In this document: one piece after another, positions 50,590-58,618 of the stretch
Layout of the letters: each line of letters starts with the position of its first letter
How positions within the stretch are numbered: the first letter of the stretch is position 1
Virus record (IMG/VR): IMGVR_UViG_3300041405_000133
Span: 62,001 to 126,000 of that record
DNA from: a virus
Direction: 5' to 3' (one strand)
Length of the DNA stretch: 64,000 nt
Position numbers and translations under genes: made by a program
The notes under the pieces: generated by a model
Told to the model about the DNA's origin: nothing
The model's input: only the letters and a program-made list of their open reading frames with translations
Database searches by the model: none

Positions 50590-51742
50590 AGGCACCGTCA
50601 TCAAGGTGGGGCTTAGCCGCCTCACCTACGCTGTCAGACAAGCGGGTGACCTGCTGATCGCTGTTATCAGCGACGTACACCTCGGACATAACCGGGTTAA
50701 GTCTGGAAAGATTGTAGATGTACTGGAGAAGACCTTCCATGAAGAGCGGATGAAAGTTCTGGATGTGATCATTATCTCCGGTGATCTGTTTGACAAACGT
50801 CTCGCTTATGACAGCGATGACGCGTTCGTGATTACACGGTGGATGGAACGTTTCCTGAAACTGGCTGCAAAGCACAACGTAGCTATCCGAATCCTTGAAG
50901 GTACGCCTAGCCACGATAACAGACAGTCCCGCTGGATGATTCAGTACAACGAAATGATTGAGGCCAATGCCGACATCAAGTACTACGAGAACATCGTCAT
51001 CGATGAACTCATCCCCGGTGGTCCGACTGTCCTGTATATTCAGGATGAAGTGAACCACGACGCTAACAAGACCTGGAAGATGGTTCAGGACTTGATGCGG
51101 GAGCAAGGCATAGACAAGGTAGACTTTGCCGTTATGCACGGCATGTTCACCTATCAGGAGCCTGTACGCAGTATCTCGAGTCATCTTGAGGAACGGTACG
51201 AATCAATCGTAGTTCATTTGATCATCATTGGTCACAATCACCACCACACGACCAGTGGTAAGATTCGTGTGCCGTCCTCTACTGAAAGACTTAGGTTTAA
51301 TGAAGAGGATGACAAAGGACATCTACAATTCTGCTTCTCCCCAACGGAAGGCGTCTACGATGAGTTCTTTGTGGTCAATGAAGAAGCGACCATCTTCACG
51401 ACTATCGAGGTAGTGGGCAAGACACTGAACCAAGTGATTGCTACCCTCAAGAAATACAACGGCAGTCCAGACGGTAGTTACTTCCGTTTGAAGCTAAGCC
51501 GAAACGATGAGGCTTACACAGCCTTAACCCGAATAACCGTAGAATTCCCGCAGTTTAACATCTCTACCAAAGTAGTGGATGGCGCTGGTGACCTTGACAC
51601 CGAAGATACTGGACTGATAGTTGAGACCGTGACCCTGACATCAATCAGGCCAGACACGCTCATGCAGCTACTCCTTCCACGTCTAGAGGGTACGCCTGAT
51701 GACATCATGAAGGAGATCGTGAAGGTGCTGGAGAAAGGCTAA
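50555..51742 (+). CDS. Mre11/SbcD-like metallophosphoesterase
   Basis: A 395-residue calcineurin-type nuclease. The motifs are in order: SDVHLGH (Asp40, His42), SGDLFD (Asp77), GTPSHDN (His120, Asp121; replacing the usual GNHD), MHGMF (His195) and GHNHHH (His227, His229). These bind two metal ions. Family members pair with an SbcC/Rad50 ATPase to trim DNA ends; that partner is not in this window. The ATG at 50555 is favoured over an upstream TTG. Replication or recombination role. Confidence 0.85.
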   Translation: MQDPTTTLSSTKGTVIKVGLSRLTYAVRQAGDLLIAVISDVHLGHNRVKSGKIVDVLEKTFHEERMKVLDVIIISGDLFDKRLAYDSDDAFVITRWMERFLKLAAKHNVAIRILEGTPSHDNRQSRWMIQYNEMIEANADIKYYENIVIDELIPGGPTVLYIQDEVNHDANKTWKMVQDLMREQGIDKVDFAVMHGMFTYQEPVRSISSHLEERYESIVVHLIIIGHNHHHTTSGKIRVPSSTERLRFNEEDDKGHLQFCFSPTEGVYDEFFVVNEEATIFTTIEVVGKTLNQVIATLKKYNGSPDGSYFRLKLSRNDEAYTALTRITVEFPQFNISTKVVDGAGDLDTEDTGLIVETVTLTSIRPDTLMQLLLPRLEGTPDDIMKEIVKVLEKG

Positions 51743-51755
51743 CAGGAATAGATAC

Positions 51756-52613
51756 ATGACCGTTGAGAATATTTCACGAGAGAAGCTGTCCGAAAGAGCC
51801 ATGGGTCAGTTTCCAATCTCCATTGCTACAAGTCTGGCAATCGAGTCTCTGGTCGGTATCCTTCCTGAGGCTCCTACGGACTCGCCTGAGATCTTCAAGC
51901 GGGACCTGCTACTGATCAACATCCGCACGTTGATTCGTAACCTGTTGGGCTCTGTAGATAAGGAGGCGCGCGCTTTACTCGAAGAGTACACGATGGCTGA
52001 AGCCGTCAGTAACGAGATGCGCGTTATTGAGGAGATCATCTCAGAGACGTCAGATGGTCGATGTGAAGTAAAGTTCTATCACTGCACGTATGGCGATGTT
52101 CCGCGCAAGTACAAGCAAGCTCTGTTGAAAGCTCCGACCACAACAGCACAACACATGTACTGGGCTCAGAAGAATCTGGTGATCAAGAATCTCCTGACTC
52201 AATTTGAGAGCGGTTCTCCTATCGAGCAGTACACAACCGACTTCCCTGACTTCAATTACAAGACAGTGCTTCTGACGCATTATCCGATCGACCTGCTACA
52301 AAGGTATCGGTTTACCTCGTTAGCGCTCTTAGAATCGCACACAGGGGCTATAAAGACACCTCTTATGTGGAACACGAAGTTACTTGGCGGGAAGGAGAAT
52401 CCGAACCTGCCTTTTGACAAGATGACCTTGCAGATGTTTGGTGATGGGATTCTATTCAGCCCGATGCCTATCAAGATCCGCAAACGTGTTCTGGAGCTAG
52501 CTGAGACCTACAAATGGACTCCGGCTACCACTAAGGCTTTGATCATTGACTCTGCGGCGGCTCGTAAAGATCCAGCCTTGGAGATGCTGATCAAGGATCT
52601 CTATAGTGCGTAA
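51756..52613 (+). CDS. Hypothetical protein following the nuclease (285 aa)
   Basis: A helical protein with no motif recognised. The C-terminal third (SPMPIKIRKRVLELAETYKW, about residues 231-250) could be a small DNA-binding-type helical bundle. It starts 13 bases after the Mre11-like gene, so it is probably part of the same process, with an SSB-like gene next. Confidence 0.6.
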   Translation: MTVENISREKLSERAMGQFPISIATSLAIESLVGILPEAPTDSPEIFKRDLLLINIRTLIRNLLGSVDKEARALLEEYTMAEAVSNEMRVIEEIISETSDGRCEVKFYHCTYGDVPRKYKQALLKAPTTTAQHMYWAQKNLVIKNLLTQFESGSPIEQYTTDFPDFNYKTVLLTHYPIDLLQRYRFTSLALLESHTGAIKTPLMWNTKLLGGKENPNLPFDKMTLQMFGDGILFSPMPIKIRKRVLELAETYKWTPATTKALIIDSAAARKDPALEMLIKDLYSA

Positions 52614-52677
52614 ATAGTTATGAATAGGGACAATGGAATGTCCAGAAACCACATTCATCCTCACTCAGGTGATTTAC

Positions 52678-53475
52678 ATGTCGCAACAACCCGAAAAGAA
52701 ACGCCGCGAACCGGAAGCCATCGACGACGGTAAACTCCGTCTGTACGGCGCTCCTCAGAAGGAAGGCGCCCGTCAGACAATGATCCGGGTGAAGCTGGAT
52801 TCGAACAACAACAACCCGATCATCGAGGTCGACTTCGGTTACAAGACCGAACCGAAAGCCGGCAAGTCTGAAGGCTTCCCGGTCAAGATCGATACGCCGA
52901 TGGCGCCGATCCCTTTCCGTACCCTGATGAACCTGATCATCCGTGTTGCGAACTACAACGGCGAAGTGTCGTTCGAAGTCGACAATTGGGGCTTCCCATT
53001 CATGTGGGATGCGGATCAGCGTAAGAGTGTTCGTGCCAAAGAGAAGATGATCATCTCTCGCTTCCAAGTGGCCAAACGTGAAGACGGTGTTGTAACCTTC
53101 GGCATCACTGCCAAAGGCAAGCCAGACATGGTTCACGAGTTCAAATCTGACGAATACCACATGATCATGCAAAATGGTCAGCCGGTTGACGTGAAGATCT
53201 CTAGCCGTGAAGCAGCGATTGCAACTGCTGAAGCCTGGCTGGAAGTGTACTACGAGCGCTTCACCAACAAGTGGGAAGAACCTGAGTACCAGAAGAAGCG
53301 TCGTCTGGAAAACATGCAGAAAGCCCAAAATGGCGGCGGCGGTTACCAGCAACGTAACAACAATGGTGGCGGCGGTGGTAACAACTACCAGCAACGTCCT
53401 CCTCAGCAACAGCAACAGCAGCCATCAGCGCCTCTTGGCGACGGTAACGGCTTCGACGACGATATCCCTTTCTAG
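52678..53475 (+). CDS. Single-stranded DNA-binding protein with bacterial-type acidic tip
   Basis: A 265-residue protein (ATG 52678). The N-terminal 190 residues are a beta-containing domain unlike the classic SSB sequence, with basic/aromatic strands. A Gly/Asn/Gln-rich flexible linker (GGGGGNNYQQ, then a Q-run) follows, ending DGNGFDDDIPF. The final DDDIPF equals the acidic tip of bacterial SSB that recruits repair and replication proteins. Together these show a diverged SSB. It is probably an early, abundant replication protein. It ends at a stem-loop with TATG tail. Confidence 0.78.
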   Translation: MSQQPEKKRREPEAIDDGKLRLYGAPQKEGARQTMIRVKLDSNNNNPIIEVDFGYKTEPKAGKSEGFPVKIDTPMAPIPFRTLMNLIIRVANYNGEVSFEVDNWGFPFMWDADQRKSVRAKEKMIISRFQVAKREDGVVTFGITAKGKPDMVHEFKSDEYHMIMQNGQPVDVKISSREAAIATAEAWLEVYYERFTNKWEEPEYQKKRRLENMQKAQNGGGGYQQRNNNGGGGGNNYQQRPPQQQQQQPSAPLGDGNGFDDDIPF

Positions 53476-53497
53476 GGTCTGAGAGCATTTAGCGTTT

Positions 53498-53536
53498 GTG
53501 ATACAGGGTCTAAAGCCTTGTATCACGGGCTTTATG
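53498..53536 (+). terminator. Stem-loop with TATG tail after the SSB gene
   Basis: GTGATACA (53498-53505) pairs with TGTATCAC (53519-53526); the inner CC/GG extends it. TTTATGCC follows (TATG 53533-53536). Confidence 0.8.
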
Positions 53537-53562
53537 CCGCCTTAACGTAAAAATACACAGCC

Positions 53563-53583
53563 ATACATTACAGTATAGAGTAA
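53563..53583 (+). promoter_or_regulatory. Putative early promoter motif
   Basis: ATACATTACAGTATAGAGTA: full ATACATTAC core and TATAGAG, A/T-rich before it. It lies 32 bases upstream of the nvRNAP fifth-subunit gene, right after a stem-loop. Confidence 0.6.
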
Positions 53584-53614
53584 GCACCATATAGTGACCA
53601 AGCGGAGTGTATTG

Positions 53615-55204
53615 ATGGAATTCAGCATCACTGGATTTACCAAACGAAGTTTCTCAGCTGTCGCTGTGTCCCACCCTGGTGAAAACGATATCATCATTAA
53701 TGCTGCGGGTTACGCTAACGCTAAACCGGGTGCAGTAAAGAACGATGACGAGTTCGGGATGCGCGTCGAGCTGTTCAGCGAGATCAATGATCTCATCAGC
53801 CGTTACAGTAAGGGGGATCAACAAAAGCTGTACGATTGCTACGCCCGCCTTGACACGGTGCTGGACTCGTACGGTACAGATGTAAAAGCCAGTGAATTCA
53901 TGGAGTTGCTGCAAGATATCGTTAAAGGTATCTTCGACATCGTGAAGTTCGAAGATCTGCGTGATTACCTGACCAGTAATAAGAACATCAAGTTCCCCGC
54001 AGAACTGGCCGACACTTACGTTACAGCGGATAAGATCACTCCGATCTACATGGAGCGTACTTATCTGAAACGGGAATACATCGATCTGGCAGCAGTGGCA
54101 TTGGGCCTGCGGTGCATGATTCCTGTTTGGGGAGCCTTCCTTCCAATCGCTATAAAGGAAGAAGGTCCGAAGAAGAAGGAGTACGTTGCGTACAAACTTC
54201 TGGAAACCTGCCTGCTCAAAGAGTGTCCTGCATTCGATCGTCTGGAAACTTACGTTCGGGCAAACACTACAGAGATGGAACACGAGATGGCTATCATCTT
54301 CGAGTTCCTGTCATCCGAGGAGATCCCTGTCTTCCTGATGGCACTGGCATTGATCCGTAAGGTTTCGATCGCCCCGTTGTCCGCAGAGACGGATAAGGAT
54401 CACTTGATGAAGGTGGTCTTCAACTACGTCTGCGGTAACAACAACAGACTTCCGGCGGCATTCGGCGGTAACATCCGGTCGAAGATCGATGTGGAAGCAG
54501 CAACAGACGACAACAGTTCGGTCTGGTGCTATTACAAAATGAAGGAGCAGATCAGTACTGGCGACCTCTGCATCTTCCAGCTGTACATCACCGATTACCT
54601 CGAGGCAGCTCGGGCAATCGATCAAGAGATCACTGACGAACAAACCGAGATGTGCGTAGCCCGCGCGCAGAAGTTGGCACGGTTTGATCCGAACGATGCA
54701 CAAGTAGCTCTCTGCATCTGGGTTATGTCTACAGTGGTAGCAGGTTGTGCGATCGAGATGTTCGACCGTAACACTCTGTTCACGGCAATGGGTATTTCCC
54801 AGACCGTCCTGTGGAAGTGGGGTTTCCATCAATTGGCAATCCTACAAACAGCAGCTCCCGTCCAGATGGCAGACGACGAGATGATGACCCCGGTTCCTAG
54901 AACCAAGATCAGCGACGAGAACATGAAACAGCTGGAATACATCTATCCTTACACAATGCCGGAGAGCAAGAAGGATAGTGGTCAATCACCAAACGTTGGG
55001 GTACGTGGGGTGGAAGACGCGGCAAATGTATTCTTTAAGAACGAGTGGGAACCTCAGTGCCCGCGCCAATTGGCAGCGAAGTACGAGCGGACAGACGTTA
55101 CCCGGCGTCTGCAAGTTTCCAGTGACTTCCGTGATGAGCTGGCTGAGTTGTTTATCAAGCTGGACGGTTACGTACGTCACATCCCTATCCCGGTAATGGA
55201 CTGA
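53615..55204 (+). CDS. Non-virion RNAP fifth (non-beta) subunit, phiKZ gp68-like
   Basis: A 529-residue protein with ATG 53615 (GGAG 8 bases upstream). No RNAP motif is visible, but size and place (first gene of the block that continues with counterparts of gp69, gp70, gp71-73 and gp74) match phiKZ gp68, the subunit unique to the phage enzyme and needed for promoter recognition (family knowledge). Mostly helical, with CDRNT-like short linkers and an acidic middle. Assignment rests on synteny. It has its own early-type promoter motif. Confidence 0.7.
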   Translation: MEFSITGFTKRSFSAVAVSHPGENDIIINAAGYANAKPGAVKNDDEFGMRVELFSEINDLISRYSKGDQQKLYDCYARLDTVLDSYGTDVKASEFMELLQDIVKGIFDIVKFEDLRDYLTSNKNIKFPAELADTYVTADKITPIYMERTYLKREYIDLAAVALGLRCMIPVWGAFLPIAIKEEGPKKKEYVAYKLLETCLLKECPAFDRLETYVRANTTEMEHEMAIIFEFLSSEEIPVFLMALALIRKVSIAPLSAETDKDHLMKVVFNYVCGNNNRLPAAFGGNIRSKIDVEAATDDNSSVWCYYKMKEQISTGDLCIFQLYITDYLEAARAIDQEITDEQTEMCVARAQKLARFDPNDAQVALCIWVMSTVVAGCAIEMFDRNTLFTAMGISQTVLWKWGFHQLAILQTAAPVQMADDEMMTPVPRTKISDENMKQLEYIYPYTMPESKKDSGQSPNVGVRGVEDAANVFFKNEWEPQCPRQLAAKYERTDVTRRLQVSSDFRDELAELFIKLDGYVRHIPIPVMD

Positions 55205-55244
55205 AAAGTTCAATCCCCTAGAGTATTAAGCACAGGAGTAATTC

Positions 55245-56837
55245 ATGGAACTTGTTAAACTTATCTTCGTGGAAACTGAAGGCAGCGACACTCCAGTCAT
55301 TCGTCCTTACGAAACCACGCTGAAGAAAGACGACCTCGATCTCTTCGCCAAGGCTACCGATGACGGCTCGAACCTGAGCACCATTCGTCTGGCCAAGGTA
55401 GTTGCGCCACTCCTCGGTCCATCGAACCGTCGTCAACACAAGTCCCACATCAGCAATGGTTGGGATACCACTCGGATCATGTTCGGGATGGTTGTTAAGG
55501 TGATGAACCGTGACAACGCCAGCACCTACGAATATATCGTGGGTTATACCGATCACAGCGAACACGCCCGTCGTGGCGATAACGCGAAGTTCGATGCTGG
55601 CATGAAGATGTACTTCAACAACATCACGCGGGTCCACATGCAGGAATCCCGTCACCGCGATAGCAATATCTGGGTGCCGAAGATCCAAGCGCATGACCAG
55701 ATCCTGCTTCGCTCCAGCCTGACTGGTTCTGATCGTGGCACTACCCGTGGCGGCGATCGTCCAGTTACTCTGCGCCCTACCGACTTGTTCAAACGTGGTG
55801 GTGCAGATGCGGCATTCGGTTCGTTCATGCGTGATAACGACAGCAATGTCAACAACACCGTTGGTTCGTTCAGCTCGGCAATCCGTGCATCGAACGTTGT
55901 CAACAATAGCCAGACCGCTTACGCGGCCCGTAACCTGAATGCGTGGATGCAGGCGAGCAACTCGCCTAACGATGCGTACGTCGGTGACGGTAATGATGAA
56001 GACACCATCCAGGCAACTTCTGATCGGTTGGCAGAGAACTCTCTGGAACTCGATCCGTATCTGGAGCGTATCAAGCGCGACACCAACATTCTCCGTGAAG
56101 GTTGCATTACTTTCGGCGAACTGATGGACATGAACGAAGACTTCGATGAAGATCGTCAGTTGATGTTCGTTCCGTTGGACAAACGTAAGCGCGGTGGTTT
56201 CATCAACAACTCCGCTTGGGGTGAAGATACCAACGAGGCGATTGCAGCGACCATCATCGCAAACTCCCTGCCTGGCATTCTGATCAACTCGATGTATTCG
56301 TCGGTGTCTGGTCTGGTGCTGAACAGTCGTGCCCGCTTCGGCGAGTACAAAGTGGTTTGCTCTGAGCCAACTCCGTTTGCTCCAGGCATGTCGGTTAAGG
56401 CGAACTGGCCGTACTTCGAAAGTCAGATCGAACACGTTCTGATGGAAGAAGTTGGTTGCGGTGGTGCGTTTGAGTTCGAAGCGTACATCGACGCGAACAT
56501 CGACCAGTTCATCAAGATCCGTATCCGGATGGACGGCGGTGAAGAAGCATCGTTCAACTTCCCAGCGTATGCGTCCAGCCTTCTGGCGCCTACTCAGGAT
56601 AAAGACTTCAAGTCGCTCGATCGGATGTCGAAAGGCGTTATCGATCTGGCCTCTGGTCTGTCGAACATGCGGATGTCGCGCTCTGGCGTTGGGGCTCGTG
56701 AAGACGGCCTGAACACTGGCAGTGAAAGTCGCATCAATCTGGCTCCAAGCAGTAAAGAGTCGCGTCCTCGGGATAACGATTACAGAGCCGCTCCAGCAGC
56801 AGCATCTGGCGAACGTAAAGGTGGTAAGGGCTGGTAA
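55245..56837 (+). CDS. Nucleus/RNAP-block protein, C-terminal GKGW (phiKZ gp69-like by position)
   Basis: A 530-residue protein. An N-terminal alpha/beta part of about 180 residues is followed by a Thr/Arg/Gly-rich linker (RGTTRGGDRPVTLRPTD, about residues 164-180), a large acidic-aromatic domain, and a disordered basic tail ending GERKGGKGW. CAGGAG precedes the ATG. Similar GW-ended, Arg/Gly tail on the next gene. One of these two is a candidate for the RNA-binding ChmC protein described in chimalliviruses, but I cannot tell which. It is unlikely to be an RNAP subunit itself. Confidence 0.62.
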   Translation: MELVKLIFVETEGSDTPVIRPYETTLKKDDLDLFAKATDDGSNLSTIRLAKVVAPLLGPSNRRQHKSHISNGWDTTRIMFGMVVKVMNRDNASTYEYIVGYTDHSEHARRGDNAKFDAGMKMYFNNITRVHMQESRHRDSNIWVPKIQAHDQILLRSSLTGSDRGTTRGGDRPVTLRPTDLFKRGGADAAFGSFMRDNDSNVNNTVGSFSSAIRASNVVNNSQTAYAARNLNAWMQASNSPNDAYVGDGNDEDTIQATSDRLAENSLELDPYLERIKRDTNILREGCITFGELMDMNEDFDEDRQLMFVPLDKRKRGGFINNSAWGEDTNEAIAATIIANSLPGILINSMYSSVSGLVLNSRARFGEYKVVCSEPTPFAPGMSVKANWPYFESQIEHVLMEEVGCGGAFEFEAYIDANIDQFIKIRIRMDGGEEASFNFPAYASSLLAPTQDKDFKSLDRMSKGVIDLASGLSNMRMSRSGVGAREDGLNTGSESRINLAPSSKESRPRDNDYRAAPAAASGERKGGKGW

Positions 56838-56880
56838 AGCCCTTTTCACAAACCCCTATTAATGACCACGGGAATTAGTG

Positions 56881-58143
56881 ATGAGTGGAAGTAAGCTCGA
56901 TCGAATGAATGACTTCAACCGAAAGGTCCTACTTGACGTAGGGGTTTTCGAAGAAGAAGTAGATGACGGCCATCTGTCCTACCTTAAGGACGGTAAGCCA
57001 TCTCCAGTGACCCTGAACAAGACCCGTCTGTGCATCACTGTACAGAAGATCTTGAAAGAAGGCCTGGGCGAAGAACGTACTGGGTTCCATCCCCTTGCTG
57101 AACAGATCACCGAAGGTCCAAGTCCTGTACTGAATGCCTTCAAGAACTACGTCGGTGAGCGCATCAAGGCAACGGTTCGCCATATCGGCCTGTCGTTGAT
57201 GGAACTGGCATCCGACTCCAAGCGCCACAAAGGCATGTCTGCCAAGGCTTCCAAGTATCTGACCGCTCTGGCAGGTATTGGTGAAGTCGATGAAAAGACT
57301 GTCGATACCATGCGCAAGGTGTTCGATGCTGTCAGTCAGGTTCCTGAGAAGCACCTGATTACCATTATCCTGAAAGCCAAGACCGACGACGGCAGTCTGC
57401 GTCAATCGGTTGTAACCTTCCCGATCATGGATGAAGCCGATAGCGAAGAAACCGAAACCTTCTTTGGCGTGAAGATGCCACGGAAGACCAAGGACAAAGC
57501 GCTGATTGTATCGGTTCTCGAATACATCCTTGGCGACGAGCCAGCTCGCAAGATGTACACCTCCGGCAGTAAGAACGGCAACTCGCCGTACTTCCACAGC
57601 CTGTTGCTGTCCTTCCACAAGCTGGCGACTCGATTGAACGACATCCTCACCGTACATGCGCCTAAGTGCCCATCGTTCGAAGAGCTGAAGTTCAATCTGG
57701 ACTGGAGCGATGAACTCGATAACTTCGACGACTTCGCCAAGGTTTGCAGCCGAGCAGTTCCTGCTCTGCCGGGTAACACCGGTAAGGAAATCGAAGAAGA
57801 ACGTTCTGCGTTCGAAGCAAGTGCGAGTGATGTTGGTGCCGATGATGATCTGCCGTGGAATGAACCTAAAGCCAAACTCACCATCGGTAGCGATGACGAG
57901 AAGCGTCCGGCTGCTGGTTCGAGTTTCCGCGACACTGTCAGCAGCTCTCGTTCGAGCCGTGATCGTGATGATGATCGCTCGGATAGCCGTTCGAATCATG
58001 GAAGCTTCCGTGACTTGATGGGCGGTAAGGGTCGTGACCGCGATCGTGACGATCGTGATAGCCGTCGTGAAAGCCCAAGCTGGCGTTCAGGGCGTGATCG
58101 TGATGATCGTGACCGTGGTGGTCGCGGTGGCCGCGGCTGGTAA
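56881..58143 (+). CDS. RD/RS-tailed protein, C-terminal GRGW (phiKZ gp70-like by position)
   Basis: A 420-residue protein (ATG 56881; a GTG lies one codon before). A helical globular part of about 300 residues is followed by an extended disordered tail dominated by Arg, Asp and Ser (SRSSRDRDDDRSDSRS, then RDRDRDDRDSRRES), ending RGGRGGRGW. The tail resembles RS/RG RNA-binding regions and could form condensates. Position between the GKGW protein and the nvRNAP beta gene makes an RNA or phage-nucleus role likely. Confidence 0.65.
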   Translation: MSGSKLDRMNDFNRKVLLDVGVFEEEVDDGHLSYLKDGKPSPVTLNKTRLCITVQKILKEGLGEERTGFHPLAEQITEGPSPVLNAFKNYVGERIKATVRHIGLSLMELASDSKRHKGMSAKASKYLTALAGIGEVDEKTVDTMRKVFDAVSQVPEKHLITIILKAKTDDGSLRQSVVTFPIMDEADSEETETFFGVKMPRKTKDKALIVSVLEYILGDEPARKMYTSGSKNGNSPYFHSLLLSFHKLATRLNDILTVHAPKCPSFEELKFNLDWSDELDNFDDFAKVCSRAVPALPGNTGKEIEEERSAFEASASDVGADDDLPWNEPKAKLTIGSDDEKRPAAGSSFRDTVSSSRSSRDRDDDRSDSRSNHGSFRDLMGGKGRDRDRDDRDSRRESPSWRSGRDRDDRDRGGRGGRGW

Positions 58144-58157
58144 TTAGCGGCATAGAG

Positions 58158-58195
58158 AGGCGGGGACTTCCCCGCCTATTCTACTTTTCTTTTTG
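58158..58195 (+). terminator. Terminator between convergent genes
   Basis: AGGCGGGG (58158-58165) and CCCCGCCT (58170-58177) over ACTT, followed by ATTCTACTTTTCTTTTTG. CGGCATAGA lies before it. Confidence 0.85.
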
Positions 58196-58199
58196 TTCC

Positions 58200-58541
58200 C
58201 TAGCTGACATTTAAGCTAGTTCTGTAGATTTGTTTAAACCGCGCAACCAAGGCCATGTCAGGCACAAGCACATGGTTGATCGTTTCATCAATCTGGTGAA
58301 TAGAGGAAAACCCGTTAACTCGCATCACCAGATAATGATCCTCAAGTGGTACGCCGTTCGCTAAAAGGAACTGTGTTAGGTCAAACCTGTAGAGATATCC
58401 AGTCTCAGGAGATACCATCACTTGACGAGTGGTCTCAGATTCCCTGAAGTAGATGATCAGGGAGTCCACGTACGTCTTATATTCTTGAGTGAGTGTGAAG
58501 CTTGAGGGAGACGCTACGATCCACTTGGAAATGCCAGTCAT
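58200..58541 (-). CDS. Small hypothetical protein (113 aa)
   Basis: A lone minus-strand gene inside the nvRNAP block. It has hydrophobic strands (VDSLIIYFRES, about residues 25-35) and a VMRVNG segment. No family is recognised. The stop lies next to the T-run of the plus-strand terminator. Its start is 27 bases from the plus-strand promoter motif. It may be a late gene or a regulatory insertion. Confidence 0.55.
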   Translation of the reverse strand: MTGISKWIVASPSSFTLTQEYKTYVDSLIIYFRESETTRQVMVSPETGYLYRFDLTQFLLANGVPLEDHYLVMRVNGFSSIHQIDETINHVLVPDMALVARFKQIYRTSLNVS

Positions 58542-58567
58542 GTGTTTACCTATAAAAGTCTTGAGTT

Positions 58568-58587
58568 ATACATTACCGAAATAGAAT
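58568..58587 (+). promoter_or_regulatory. Putative early promoter motif before the nvRNAP beta gene
   Basis: ATACATTACCGAAATAGAAT is the closest copy to the consensus of the set. It lies 32 bases before the nvRNAP beta C-terminal gene, and the minus-strand gene ends its coding part next to it. Confidence 0.65.
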
Positions 58588-58618
58588 CTCAGCCCAAAGT
58601 AATAAGGAGACCGATTGA

